Notes: generated by a model not told the origin, from the sequence alone. DNA of 64,000 nucleotides from Melioribacteraceae bacterium (GCA_015493615.1 WGCV01000044.1:1-64000), one strand, 5' to 3'. Positions 17,701 through 26,073 are shown, counted from the first letter of the stretch. Program-made: numbers and translations.

Positions 17701-18929
17701 CTGTAGATATTACTCTTCCTGCGGCAAACGCAGTTTCAAATCCGGCAGCCAAGAAGAATATTACAAGCGCGGTCGAAGAAAGAAACGTAACCGTAAATAA
17801 AGGATTGGAAAATCCGAACAGCGCGGTTCAGCTCCTAATCCTCTCGCCGGATGACGACGAGCATATCTCCGATTTGATCTCGACAATGAGTTCATTCGAC
17901 GATATAGCAATGACGCATTTCCCGGTTGACGGTTTGGGAACAATCACTCTTGACGACTTAATCCCCTACTCTGTTGTAATGGTGCAGAATGACTTTAAGT
18001 GGTCTTCTGCCGGTACGGATGCAACAACAATAGGCAACTTGCTTGCCGATTATATTGACGCAGGCGGTAAGGTAATCGTTAATATGTACACTTACAGTTA
18101 TGACGATTGGGGAATGAGCGGAAGATTCATAACAGAAGGTTACGGACCGTTTGTCGGTACAACCCAGGATATTTGGGGAGAAGGGACCCTCGGCACCGTT
18201 TACGACCCGCTTAATCCTATCATGACAGGCGTTAGCGCAATTAATGACAGTTGGGGACATCAAGATCCTTCGCTTGCTTCTAACGCTGTTCTGTTGGCGG
18301 ATTGGAGCGATGGTCAGCCAATGATTGCTTACAATGATAACGTAATCGGATTTAACCTTATCGGAATCACCGGTAACACTGCGTTTACATCCGACTTAGG
18401 AACTTTATTCCACAACGCAGTTCTTTATCTTGGCGGCACATCTTGGTTATCCGTTGATCCTGCACAGGGTACCGTAGCGGCGGGAGCCTCAAGCGATGTT
18501 GCAATCGGATTTGACGCTACTTCACTCGAAGCAGGTGATTACACTGCCGTTCTTCATGTAGCGACTAACGATCCGCTTACGCCAGTAACCGACATACCGG
18601 TACATCTTGGCGTACTTACAGACGTAAACGATGGAATTAATACAATTCCTGCAAAATATGATTTGGCGCAGAACTATCCTAACCCGTTCAACCCGTCAAC
18701 GATTATTGCTTACTCATTGCCTGTCAACGCTAAAGTAACGATTAAAGTCTTTGACTTGCTCGGACGCGAAGTTACTACTTTAGTCAATCAGGAAATGAAT
18801 GCCGGCAATCACAGAATTAAATTCGACGCTTCTAATTTAACAAGCGGAATTTACTTCTACGCCATAAGAGCCGAAGGAAGCAACGGTTCGACATTTATGA
18901 ACGCTAAGAAATTAATCTTGATGAAATAA
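11709..18929 (+). CDS. Giant T9SS-exported multidomain surface protein
   Basis: This is a 2406-residue secreted protein. It has a signal peptide (MKKLFLMLTLAVFAFANPSFA), an N-terminal domain (about 95-510) with GVAPPDNMGDVGPSNY of the kind found in exported beta-rich proteins, and a fibronectin type III domain (about 520-630). Two homologous 417-residue blocks follow (about 633-1047 and 1048-1464), each with a jelly-roll-like part (EEHFENGVPPADW) and an Ig-like choice-of-anchor/HYDIN domain (ITVTPDSIDYGTLFVN). More such domains follow, with a propeller-like insert (about 1580-1780) and a glutamine-amidotransferase-like domain (about 2034-2244). The C-terminal T9SS type A sorting domain contains NYPNPFNPST and ends in KLILMK. 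No catalytic site is evident. Adhesion or polymer binding is the likely role. Confidence 0.88.
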   Translation: MKKLFLMLTLAVFAFANPSFAQKITAKKAVAFTKTKPLSTMKPIPPQSRDQAWKIMSKMIPNPSLDRHSNSVKTFDVDPALQSTMGIKKLNPKDISSFEGVNNVSGVAPPDNMGDVGPSNYLEMINLSFAIYNKNGQLLYGPADNSTLWANLPGPWSGTNDGDPIVNYDEMAGRWVVSQFALPSFPDGPYYELVAVSATDDPQGSWYLYAFQLDDMPDYPKLGVWPDAYYMSVNSFSASSLNFMGAGVAAMQRDSMLVGSPNAQMIFYQQSSSVYSLLPADLDGTNTPPDGTPGIFVELDGSSNLLLYRFIVDWDTPSNSMFVGPNTIPVDPYADVCSSRDCVPQAGTSDALDALSGRLMYRLQYRYFGANDERMVTNHTVDKGNGTAAIRWYELRSDGSAWSLYQQGTYSPDDTYRWMGSIAMDVNGNIALGYSASSSSITPEIRVTGRYANDPLGQMTIQEETVYQSPAAQTSVNRWGDYTNMTVDPTDGTTFWYVNEYSNGSWDWSTRVAHFVFEIDTVPPAAINDLAVTGAFSNNVILTWTATGDDGTDGTASSYDIRYSTSPITDANWDDATSYPNNIIPQPYGSTEVDTLTGLDFATTYYFAIKAYDNLGNPSPISNSPSGTTDGPPSVTVTPTSLSASLFTGGADTTSFTVSNASDAESALEYLVEIQYPGEQVWPKSLTPRQEAKIKNDINTVGNGKYQTLYALSSKDEVVLEEHFENGVPPADWADVDNAGSGISWKTNTEYGEGNYTGGSGEAACVSSDAVAGPFDAELWTPQINIMGRQDLYLSYNANFQALGSDDFLDLDASYDGGVTWNTIMSWNEDHGDLHGAGEAVSILLDDVLPSGTSNIILRWHYYTTASSPWQWYAEIDDVVLSGGSAWLSVNPLTGTVAPGDSTPENVIFSASGLMGGTYTANVVVTSNDPANPAVPVACTLDVTGVQNITVTPDSIDYGTLFVNQTDSAVVNITNDGTDTLHVASLTTDNTDYTVSDPSFDLAAGESKNVMVYFTPSATGTDNGTLTINSDDPDEPVITVYMFGFGSDSPVVDVQPLTLSADLLTGQTKDTTFTVSNVSTATSVLQYMVSIEYPGEQVWPRALTPRQIEKARKDKNVVGNGKYRTLYALSSKDEMILEEHFEDGVPPANWTDVDNANSGIDWKTNTAYGEGNYTGGEGEAACVSSDAVAGPFDTELWTPEISVMGRQDLYLSYNANFQALGSSDYLDLDLSTDGGATWSNVMQWNEDHGDLHGAGEAVSILLDDVIPNGTTNIILRWHYYTTASSPWQWYAEIDDVTISGGSAWLAVNPLDGTLQNGESQTHNVTFNASGMFGGTYNANIVVSNNDPLNPNPAIACTFNVTGVQDISVTPDTVDYGTVFVNGTDSAVVNIANMGTDDLAISSVTTDNTVFTVNNINTTLSPGASIDAVVYYSPTAAQSDAGTLTIVSDDPDEGTYTVALFGNAVNPPVIGVTPTSLSADLVTGQSDTQQFTISNTGEADLVYSIDIEQTTAPLHPRITKVHLKKSDGNFPRGKAPTTYMPAPKHNGTVHKPNSTKDDDLGYAADVATSSYQTIDMNNPATTTDLFSVTNLFAGAISHSEPNTAYGIDYDSGHLYKLDIENNTATDLGAVSGLPSGAVATGMAFTDDVCYVAAYGTASVLYTLDVTTATVTEVGTIEDGIIIALAANDAGELFGEDISTDVLYAVDPATGAGTEIGSLGFDANYAQGMGFDHNTGVLYMAAYNNGAGAPELRVVDTATGNTALVGTLGDGSGEYDMLSFFGAGTGNWLVVDPMEGAVPSGSSITVNVTFDANGMVGGDYGANILVNSNDPVTPVATVTASMHVTGAPNIEVVPEALDYGTVYSGYPMDKTLVISNTGTDDLTVSDITSSNPDFYATVTLPVTITSGNAIEVPVTVLSTTVGDISGDLTITSNSTVNGTLVVPMSATVALPPVVGVSPSSLDEALNVGETSVKTLTISNTGGSDLGFDISYDILKKSSATVDITLPAANAVSNPAAKKNITSAVEERNVTVNKGLENPNSAVQLLILSPDDDEHISDLISTMSSFDDIAMTHFPVDGLGTITLDDLIPYSVVMVQNDFKWSSAGTDATTIGNLLADYIDAGGKVIVNMYTYSYDDWGMSGRFITEGYGPFVGTTQDIWGEGTLGTVYDPLNPIMTGVSAINDSWGHQDPSLASNAVLLADWSDGQPMIAYNDNVIGFNLIGITGNTAFTSDLGTLFHNAVLYLGGTSWLSVDPAQGTVAAGASSDVAIGFDATSLEAGDYTAVLHVATNDPLTPVTDIPVHLGVLTDVNDGINTIPAKYDLAQNYPNPFNPSTIIAYSLPVNAKVTIKVFDLLGREVTTLVNQEMNAGNHRIKFDASNLTSGIYFYAIRAEGSNGSTFMNAKKLILMK

Positions 18930-18956
18930 ACCATAGATTAAAATTCTTATTTATTC

Positions 18957-18986
18957 AGCCGCTCTCATTTGGGAGCGGCTTTTTTT
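18957..18986 (+). terminator. Rho-independent terminator
   Basis: AGCCGCTC and GAGCGGCT pair (18957-18964 with 18973-18980), and one G-C and one G-U pair extend the stem to ten base pairs with an ATTT loop. A run of seven T follows. It lies 28 bp after the surface-protein stop and isolates that gene from pgi. Confidence 0.93.
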
Positions 18987-19037
18987 ATATCTTTTTATTA
19001 GATTTGAACATTAATTCAAACAGAGTTGAGGATCAAA

Positions 19038-20744
19038 ATGAAGCTAACAAAATATCTTCACGATAATCATGATAAATTCAATGAAATTCTTTTCAATCTT
19101 GAAAACGAGAATTTTTCACAAAGAATTCTTTCAAAAGATTATTCCCTTTGGAGCGACAAACCGGACGAAATTATAAACCGCCTTGACTGGGTTACCGCTC
19201 CGAACGAATATTCTGATAAGTACCTTTACCTCGAAGGTTTTGCCGACGAGATAATTGAGAAAGGAATTAAAAAAGTAGTTCTTCTCGGCATGGGAGGCTC
19301 CAGCTTAGCGCCGGAAGTTTTTCAAAAAGTTTTCGGGAACAAAGAAAATCATCCGTCGCTTACGGTTCTCGACAGCACTCATCCCGAATCCGTTATTGAA
19401 ATTAAAAATAATCTTAAACCGGAAGAAACGTTTTTTATTGTTTCCACTAAATCCGGAGGTACCGTAGAAACCCTTTCTCTTTTCAAATATTTCTATAATA
19501 TATATTACGAAGAATTCGGAGATTCAGCCGGAAAGTACTTTACGGCAATTACCGACCCGGGCAGCAAACTCGAAAAACTTGCATCCGAGCTTAACTTTTT
19601 CTATACATTTTTGAATAATCCGAATGTGGGAGGAAGATTTTCTGCTCTTACATATTTCGGTTTGGTCCCGGCGGCAGTAATCGGCATTGACATTTCCACT
19701 CTTCTGACAAACGCCAAACAAGCCGAAGAACGCTCTTTGGCAATGTCGCACTATGATGAAAACCCCGCCTATGTTTTAGGCGCAATGCTTGGAATGTGCG
19801 CTAACAGAGGGAAAGATAAATTAACCTTTATTTTCAGCGGACAGCTGGAACCGGTCGGTTCATGGATTGAACAATTAGTTGCTGAAAGCACAGGTAAAAA
19901 CAATCGCGGAATTCTTCCGGTTACCGGAGAAAAATTAAGAAAGCCCTCCGAATACTCAAAAGACAGAATTTTCGCTTACATTCATTTTAGGGATGATACA
20001 AAAGATTCTCTTGAAGTTAAAAATCTTATCAGAGCGGGCTTCCCCGTACTGGAAATAATTTTGGACGATGTTTACGAACTTGGGAACCTGCTTTATATCT
20101 GGGAGTTTGCAATTGCCGTTGCGGGACACTTAATGAAAATCCACCCCTTTAATCAGCCGGATGTTGAATCCGCGAAGGTTGCAGCGCGCGAAATGGTTTC
20201 CGAATATATGAAGACCGGAAACTTACCTGCATTGAAAGACGGATGTGAAAGCGACAGTTTCACCGCATTTTACATCAGTCGGATTTCACATGTAAAAGAA
20301 GTAATCCGTAATTGTTTTGAAAATATTGACGAGTGTTTCGACGATTATCTCGGACGGCACTATATTGCGTTGCAAGCTTTTCTTCCGCAGACTGAACGCA
20401 ACGTCGAGATTTTGAGTGATTTTCAAAATTATCTTTCGGAAAAATATAATGTTGCAGTAACCGTAGGATTCGGTCCCCGTTTTCTTCATTCAACGGGACA
20501 ACTCCACAAAGGCGATTTCGGCAACGGCGTGTTTTTGCAATTTACAGACAAACCGACGCTTGACATACCGATTCCGGATGAACCGAAAGTTAAGAAATCC
20601 GGGATAACATTTGACGTGCTGATACAGGCTCAGGGATTAGGCGACCGCTCGGCGTTAATCAAGAAAGGGAGAAAAATTTTAAGATTGGAGTTAAAACGCG
20701 AACTTGCAAAAGCTGTTGAAGAGCTGAAAACAATTTTGGGATAG
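19038..20744 (+). CDS. pgi: Glucose-6-phosphate isomerase (transaldolase-PGI C-domain type)
   Basis: This 568-residue sugar isomerase-fold protein interconverts glucose 6-phosphate and fructose 6-phosphate. It shows the phosphate-binding SIS segments LLGMGGSSLAPEVF and FIVSTKSGGTVETLSLF, the GGRFSALTYFGL loop, and the IHPFNQPDVESAK block. It resembles the PGI half of bifunctional transaldolase/PGI proteins rather than E. coli Pgi. No transaldolase domain is attached. I chose ATG 19038 over a TTG four codons upstream because GAGG lies 6 bases before it. It stands alone between a terminator and a repeat region. Confidence 0.87.
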   Translation: MKLTKYLHDNHDKFNEILFNLENENFSQRILSKDYSLWSDKPDEIINRLDWVTAPNEYSDKYLYLEGFADEIIEKGIKKVVLLGMGGSSLAPEVFQKVFGNKENHPSLTVLDSTHPESVIEIKNNLKPEETFFIVSTKSGGTVETLSLFKYFYNIYYEEFGDSAGKYFTAITDPGSKLEKLASELNFFYTFLNNPNVGGRFSALTYFGLVPAAVIGIDISTLLTNAKQAEERSLAMSHYDENPAYVLGAMLGMCANRGKDKLTFIFSGQLEPVGSWIEQLVAESTGKNNRGILPVTGEKLRKPSEYSKDRIFAYIHFRDDTKDSLEVKNLIRAGFPVLEIILDDVYELGNLLYIWEFAIAVAGHLMKIHPFNQPDVESAKVAAREMVSEYMKTGNLPALKDGCESDSFTAFYISRISHVKEVIRNCFENIDECFDDYLGRHYIALQAFLPQTERNVEILSDFQNYLSEKYNVAVTVGFGPRFLHSTGQLHKGDFGNGVFLQFTDKPTLDIPIPDEPKVKKSGITFDVLIQAQGLGDRSALIKKGRKILRLELKRELAKAVEELKTILG

Positions 20745-20753
20745 AACACATTA

Positions 20754-20853
20754 CAAACCTTCAAGGTTTTGCTTGGAAAACCAAACAGCATAACTGAAGC
20801 TGATATTAATCAATACTCCAAATTTGATTGCCCGTTAAAACCTTGAAGGTTTG
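20754..20853. repeat. ~100-bp palindrome-ended repeat, copy 1
   Basis: CAAACCTTCAAGGTTTT at the left and AAAACCTTGAAGGTTTG at the right are inverted repeats enclosing about 65 bp (GGAAAACCAAACAGCATAAC). It is nearly the same as 21241-21339, in the same orientation. The ends resemble the inner palindromes of the repeats flanking argS. Confidence 0.85.
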
Positions 20854-21240
20854 ATTATACTCACACATCTTACAAACCTTCAAGACTACTTTCCTTCAAG
20901 GTACTTGTTCCATGAAGGTCTGCGTAAAGAGAATTGGAGATTATGAGCAAATAAATTTTGTTCCGTTGAATATTTGAGCTTTTCAACACCCCGACTTTCG
21001 CCTCCGCACGCTCCGGCGAAACCCACCCCTCTTTCAAGAGGGGAATTTTAAGATTGCCCTTCCATTGGGATCTGCCTTGGAGGAGACGGGATAGGAAAAA
21101 ACCACACACAAAAGAAGATAATGAAAAACACCGACCAGACCGATATGAACAAACCAAAAAGAGGCGAACCAGCCCCCTATTAAAATTAGTGAATCACAAT
21201 TCACTAAAATCTTAACTTAAAAGACACGTATCGCATCTCA
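20854..21240. other. Non-coding spacer between two repeat copies, itself repeat-like
   Basis: These 387 bp lie between the two copies. They begin with a broken repeat end (CAAACCTTCAAG at 20873), and contain a hairpin around CCCCTCTTTCAAGAGGGG (21027-21044) and an inverted pair TTAGTGAAT / ATTCACTAA (21188-21209). The only frame of any length is a 95-codon minus-strand one, which looks spurious. Confidence 0.6.
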
Positions 21241-21339
21241 CAACCTTCAAGGTTTTGCTTGGAAAACCAAACAGCATAACCGAAACTGATATTAATCAAT
21301 ACTCCCAATTTGTATGCCCGTTAAAACCTTGAAGGTTTG
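21241..21339. repeat. ~100-bp palindrome-ended repeat, copy 2
   Basis: This is the second copy of the element at 20754-20853, about 487 bp further on, in direct orientation. It lies 12 bp beyond the stop of the PorV-like gene and so may form the end of that transcript. Confidence 0.85.
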
Positions 21340-21351
21340 ATTATATACAAC

Positions 21352-22377
21352 TTAAAAATTTAAACTCATACCGAAACTGTGAAGATTATCCAAATCTTTT
21401 AACTGCTGGTAAGCATAATTAATTTTAATTCCGAAGAACGGAATCTTATTATAGAAGATTCCGAACCCCGCAGTTAAACCTTCCTGAGCGTCTGGCAAAA
21501 ACAATGTTTTATAACCGGCTCTGAGCTGAACTAAATTGTGAAACAATCCGATTTCCGTCCCGATGTTCATCCAGCTTTTGTTGTCGTTCGGATAGATAAC
21601 GTCCGCCGCAATTGAAGCTCTGAAATCATCTGAGAACTCAATATCTTTTGAAAGTCCCAACTGTAAACGTAAAGGAAGCTCAAACTCATCGGTTCCCAAT
21701 CTCGCGTCAACCGAGGCGTTATTGCCTGAGGAGTTGGGATCCGAGTCGTAGCGGATTAATAAATCGTCTCCTTCGATTCTCATCTTTGTTCCGAAATTTG
21801 TAATTGACGTTCCGAAACGAATTCCCCAAAACGGAGTTAGAAAGTTCGTACCGATATCAAGCGCAAGTCCGTCGGAAGATGAATTCGAAATTGTTTCATG
21901 TATGTATTTCAGATTTACTCCGAATGAGAATAATTCAGTAACATAATTCGCGTAACTCAAACCGAAAGCATAGCTCCCTGCGGAAAAAGTTTCGCCTATG
22001 CCATCCGGATGGTTTTCTGTTGTAACCTGCATTTCGCCATAGTTTACCGAAGTAACGTTAACGCCGAAAACACCGTAACCGTCAGTCGGGACAACAATTC
22101 CGGCATAGTTCAAATTAATGTCCGCAAACATTTTCGTATAAGTGAACATTGCCGAATAACGTGTAATGCCCGCAATTCCTGAGGGATTCCAGTACATAGC
22201 GGAAGGATCGTCAATAACGGAAGCTACGGCGCCGCCCATCGCGTTAGCTCGCGCGCCTACTCCGATACTCAGAAACTTCGCAGCCGTCGTACCGGTTTTG
22301 GAAAGACTTTGACCGAAAAGAGGCGATAGGCTAAGCGCTCCAAATATTACTACGAAAATAAATTTTTTCTTAAACAC
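21352..22377 (-). CDS. PorV/PorQ-family outer-membrane beta-barrel protein
   Basis: This 341-residue protein has a signal peptide (FIFVVIFGALSLSPLFGQ) followed by the family opening KFLSIGVGARANAMGGA and DPSAMYWNPSGIA, then alternating beta-strands to the C-terminal Phe. PorV-type proteins are FadL-like barrels. In the type IX system PorV shuttles cargo from the translocon to the attachment machinery. The start is GTG (22375-22377), with AGGAG 10 bases upstream. It is the last gene of a four-gene operon with the PpiC lipoprotein, a TonB receptor and an acidic-repeat exported protein. Whether it is the general PorV or a cargo-specific paralogue cannot be told here. Confidence 0.82.
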   Translation of the reverse strand: MFKKKFIFVVIFGALSLSPLFGQSLSKTGTTAAKFLSIGVGARANAMGGAVASVIDDPSAMYWNPSGIAGITRYSAMFTYTKMFADINLNYAGIVVPTDGYGVFGVNVTSVNYGEMQVTTENHPDGIGETFSAGSYAFGLSYANYVTELFSFGVNLKYIHETISNSSSDGLALDIGTNFLTPFWGIRFGTSITNFGTKMRIEGDDLLIRYDSDPNSSGNNASVDARLGTDEFELPLRLQLGLSKDIEFSDDFRASIAADVIYPNDNKSWMNIGTEIGLFHNLVQLRAGYKTLFLPDAQEGLTAGFGIFYNKIPFFGIKINYAYQQLKDLDNLHSFGMSLNF

Positions 22378-22402
22378 TTTTATATATCTCCTAATAATTT
22401 TC

Positions 22403-25400
22403 TTATTTAATTACCGCAAATTTTCCGGTTTTTGTTCCGATACCGGGAGCGTCAACATAATAAACATAAACCCCGTACGAAATTCCGAGATTATCTCTGC
22501 TCAGCATATTCCAATAAACGGTTCCGTCGCTGTTTGCGGCGTTATGCTCAAGCGTTTTTACCAGCTCGCCGCTAACCGTAAATATCTTTATTGTACATTT
22601 TGCAGGAAGATGGATAAACTGCAGTAACCTGGGACCTCTGCCGCTGTTAAACGGATTACGGGTTTCCCAAAGAGCTTCGGCTACATACGGATTAGGAACA
22701 ACTTGAATCTTATCCAAATCACTTTTCGCTTTATTAACGTCAATCTTATCGGATTGAGCGACAAAGCGGTAAACATCCGACGAAAGGAACGGCTTTTTAA
22801 GTTTAACCGTAAGCGTATCTCCTCCGCGCGGATTTCTCAATCCGTTGGTCGTGTCGCCGTCAAGATAAGTCCACCATGTGAACACAAGCGAATCCATGGA
22901 GTTTTTCTCGAGAAAAATTATTCGGTCGCGACTTGTTCCGAGCGCTGTAAACCTTCCCGCGCCTCCGGTAGTATCCAACTCGATAAAACCGAAATCAATA
23001 TATTTTTTCTCGCTGATATTATATACCTTGAAGTTAACGTCAACTTCCGGCCATGTAATTCTCATTAAATCAAACTGAGCTGATTTCCCGAAACCGACCG
23101 AATCGCTTACAATAACCTTATAATCGTTCGGCTTCTCGGTTCCTCGTTCGCCGGTTGGAGAAACAAGTTTCTCAAAGACGTAATTCTGGATATCATGCGC
23201 ATTCCAGCCGGAAGCGTTTTTATTGATCTCAACGCGACTTTCGTTTTTGAATGATAGTCTGAAACCATCCGTAATCGGCTGTTCGTAATCCGCCGACAAA
23301 TTAGCGCTCTTATTAATCAACGTATCTGCGGCAGTCGAATCAACCAAAGTAAAATTCTTTGTCGTAAGCGTATCGGGATAATTCGGATTTGAAGAAGCTT
23401 TTAAAGTATCTTCAAAAGTAATTTTATAAACATGTCCGTTCTTAATTTTATTTTTATCGATTACATCATAAGAAATCTTTCCGGTGCTTGTTCCTTCCAC
23501 GTGTCCGATATTTCCAAGCGTTGCCGGAACATAGCCTGCCGCGGGGGCGGTTGGAATAATTTTCACAACGTTCGGACCGGTTTTGACCGAACCGTCCGAT
23601 TGCAGACTGATTCTAATCGGAGATTCGGCGGGAATTATGTTTCCTTCCGGAAAACCGAAATCGTATGAAACAACTGCGTAGTAGTAAGTAAATCCGTTTT
23701 TAACTGTCGAATCAACAAACGAGTGCTGCAAACCGCTGTTGTTTCCCAAATAATAATGAACGCCTTCGACGCCGACGGAATCGAAACCGGAATAGTTATC
23801 GACTAAATCAAACTGAGCAATCGGCGAACGGAATGTAGGCGATCCGTAGCCGTTTGTTATTATTTCCGGATCTAAAAACGCCGGATCTTGAGCGCGATAA
23901 ATTCTGTAACCTTCAAAGTCATGTCCGTTCCCGCCTATCTTAGCAATGTAATCATCGTAAGAACTTTCTGCAATGTCGTCCCAATAAAGCGTTACTCTGT
24001 TATCCCCCGGAATTGCCGTTACGTGAGGAGTAATCGGAGCGTTAGCAAACTGGTAGTCATTCTCGTATGTTTCCTGAACTCTGATTTTCTTTCTGACAAT
24101 GGCGGCTTTTCTGATAGCGCCGTCGGGGTCTTGAACAGGACCGTTTGCCAAAATAATCGCTACGGAAATCGGCTCCGTCTGGCCTGACTTAATCGGGAAG
24201 TAGCTTGACGAGATGAACAAATCATATTCGCCTGCTGTAACTTCCTGCGGATCGTAAAAATGTCCGGGGCGCATCAGCTGGAACCACAACTCGGCGTCGC
24301 TTACAGTGCTGAAATTGTAAGAACCGGCAGGTTTGTACTGAGCGTTTGTGATACCAATCTGGTCTGTTTCCGAAACGTCGGTAACATCTATGTCAGGCTC
24401 TCCGGGCAATCCGAAACGCGCTCCGGAAGTCGGCTTTCCGTCTCCTTCTCCCGGGTCTCCGGTTCCGGCGACGCCGTCAAGTCCAACATCGTCCGTAAAA
24501 ACGTTCCAGTCGCCGTCGTTATCAATTCCATCGCTTCGGGATTCATCTATCATCTCGTCAATGCCTTCGTCAATATTTTCATCCACGGCTCCGTTGTTGT
24601 CGTTGTCGATTCCGTCGGCGTATTTCATTCCCAAAGTGTTTTGAACAACATTGTATAAAATTACATTACTGTTGGGAACTTTGTATCTGTAATAGGGAGC
24701 GTCGTTTGCCGCCGAGTCAATCATCGCCTGAGTAATTGTCGGGCTTCCATCCTCGGCGTCGCCGTCGTTATCGATATTGTCCGCAAAAGCGTAACCTATA
24801 TCATCCGATTCAACCATTAACAAATGCACTACGCTGTCCTGAATTGCGTCGGTCTCCGGATTAATCGGCCAGCGATGCCATCTGTCCCCTGCGGATAAAT
24901 CAACCATTGCCTGTGTAACAACCGGACTGCCCGCTTCCGCATTATTGTTCTGATCTATGCCGTCGGCATAAGTAACGCCTACCTGAACTCCGAAAGGAAC
25001 GTAAGTCTCGTTTTCATCAACAAGTCCGTTGCCGTTGTCGTCCTTCAGGTTATCGGGATCTTCCCCTTCCAACATTTCCGTAGTTACTTTCGGACCGTTA
25101 ACCTCTCCGTCGCCGTCGTTGTCAATTCTATCGGTCGAGTTGCCGGGAGTTTCCAGAAAAGCCTGTGCGACAATTCCTACCGGGTCGCTGCCGAAATCGG
25201 GAGCGCGGTTATCGCGGTCGCGGCTGAAAGCAATATCAAGGAGCAAATCAAATTCGGAAATGTCGTCCTGGGAATCTCCGTTTCCGCCGACGAAATCGGC
25301 ATGCCAAGCTGTAATAGCGGCTTTAGGAATATCTTTTGTGCCGTCGTTTTTAATTTTATGTAAAATATATATCGCATCCTGAACTAAGATTTGCGACCAC

Positions 25401-26053
25401 GCAAGAACGCGAACGTCAAGAATAATTCCCATTCCCTTTCGAGTGTAATCCGTTGTATCGGGAAAATATGTTGTATATCGGCTGTATTTATCATCCGACG
25501 CGCGATAAAAAATTTCCTGATCAGCGCGGAAATCATTCTTCCCGCCAAGTCCGTCCCAGCTTCCCGCCCAGCCAGGGTCGGTTGCGTCTTTCATTCTGTC
25601 GGGCCAGTATGAGGGCCATGTGGTTTCGTCAACGCTGGTTGCAATCGAGCGTTCGGGACGGTTGTCATTATAATATCCCGGTACCGGTTCAAAGTTCCAA
25701 CTCGAACCGTCAGGAGCGTTTCTGTAGTTGGGTAAATCGACTATCTTCAAAGTGTTTCCACTGTCGTCCTTAACTTCGCCGCCTACAAAAAGAGCCGTAA
25801 GCGCAAGATAAACATGTCCCGTATTTTTCGGCCACTCGTATGGCGTCTGCACGTCGATTGGGAATTCCCCTCCGGTGCGTCCGGTTTGACCGAAATTAAA
25901 AATTGTGGTTCTGATTCTGTTGCCTTCCATCTGAGCTTTGGCTCTTTTGGCGGAGTTCCCTCTTTCCTTTCCGGGAACGTACTGCGCAAAACTCTTCTGA
26001 GGAAGCGCAACGGCAAGAAACAAAATCATTAGTATGTTAAAAAATTTATTCAT
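22403..26053 (-). CDS. Secreted protein with acidic EF-hand-like repeats and C-terminal sorting domain
   Basis: This 1216-residue protein has a signal peptide ending KSFAQ and an N-terminal conserved region with FNFGQTGRTGGEFPI. Between about residues 305 and 540 it has a series of acidic loops such as DRIDNDGDGEVNG, DDNGNGLVDENE, DNIDNDGDAEDGS and SDGIDNDGDWNVF, which look like calcium-binding thrombospondin type 3/dockerin-like repeats. A fibronectin-like domain follows (about 685-830, VTLYWDDIAES). The last ~100 residues (VVPNPYVAEALW to TGKFAVIK) form a sorting-type beta domain. It is cotranscribed with a TonB receptor and a PorV-like barrel, 20 and 25 bp from its neighbours. The function is unknown, and a surface-located partner of the receptor is plausible. 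Confidence 0.78.
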   Translation of the reverse strand: MNKFFNILMILFLAVALPQKSFAQYVPGKERGNSAKRAKAQMEGNRIRTTIFNFGQTGRTGGEFPIDVQTPYEWPKNTGHVYLALTALFVGGEVKDDSGNTLKIVDLPNYRNAPDGSSWNFEPVPGYYNDNRPERSIATSVDETTWPSYWPDRMKDATDPGWAGSWDGLGGKNDFRADQEIFYRASDDKYSRYTTYFPDTTDYTRKGMGIILDVRVLAWSQILVQDAIYILHKIKNDGTKDIPKAAITAWHADFVGGNGDSQDDISEFDLLLDIAFSRDRDNRAPDFGSDPVGIVAQAFLETPGNSTDRIDNDGDGEVNGPKVTTEMLEGEDPDNLKDDNGNGLVDENETYVPFGVQVGVTYADGIDQNNNAEAGSPVVTQAMVDLSAGDRWHRWPINPETDAIQDSVVHLLMVESDDIGYAFADNIDNDGDAEDGSPTITQAMIDSAANDAPYYRYKVPNSNVILYNVVQNTLGMKYADGIDNDNNGAVDENIDEGIDEMIDESRSDGIDNDGDWNVFTDDVGLDGVAGTGDPGEGDGKPTSGARFGLPGEPDIDVTDVSETDQIGITNAQYKPAGSYNFSTVSDAELWFQLMRPGHFYDPQEVTAGEYDLFISSSYFPIKSGQTEPISVAIILANGPVQDPDGAIRKAAIVRKKIRVQETYENDYQFANAPITPHVTAIPGDNRVTLYWDDIAESSYDDYIAKIGGNGHDFEGYRIYRAQDPAFLDPEIITNGYGSPTFRSPIAQFDLVDNYSGFDSVGVEGVHYYLGNNSGLQHSFVDSTVKNGFTYYYAVVSYDFGFPEGNIIPAESPIRISLQSDGSVKTGPNVVKIIPTAPAAGYVPATLGNIGHVEGTSTGKISYDVIDKNKIKNGHVYKITFEDTLKASSNPNYPDTLTTKNFTLVDSTAADTLINKSANLSADYEQPITDGFRLSFKNESRVEINKNASGWNAHDIQNYVFEKLVSPTGERGTEKPNDYKVIVSDSVGFGKSAQFDLMRITWPEVDVNFKVYNISEKKYIDFGFIELDTTGGAGRFTALGTSRDRIIFLEKNSMDSLVFTWWTYLDGDTTNGLRNPRGGDTLTVKLKKPFLSSDVYRFVAQSDKIDVNKAKSDLDKIQVVPNPYVAEALWETRNPFNSGRGPRLLQFIHLPAKCTIKIFTVSGELVKTLEHNAANSDGTVYWNMLSRDNLGISYGVYVYYVDAPGIGTKTGKFAVIK

Positions 26054-26073
26054 TTTTATCCTCTAAAAATTCA

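Noticed and set aside
20870-21157. 95-codon minus-strand reading frame between two repeat copies
   Set aside because: Its sequence comes from repeat DNA (the inverted CCCCTCTTTC / GAAAGAGGGG segment), it has no recognisable domain, and it starts and ends inside repeat-like parts.
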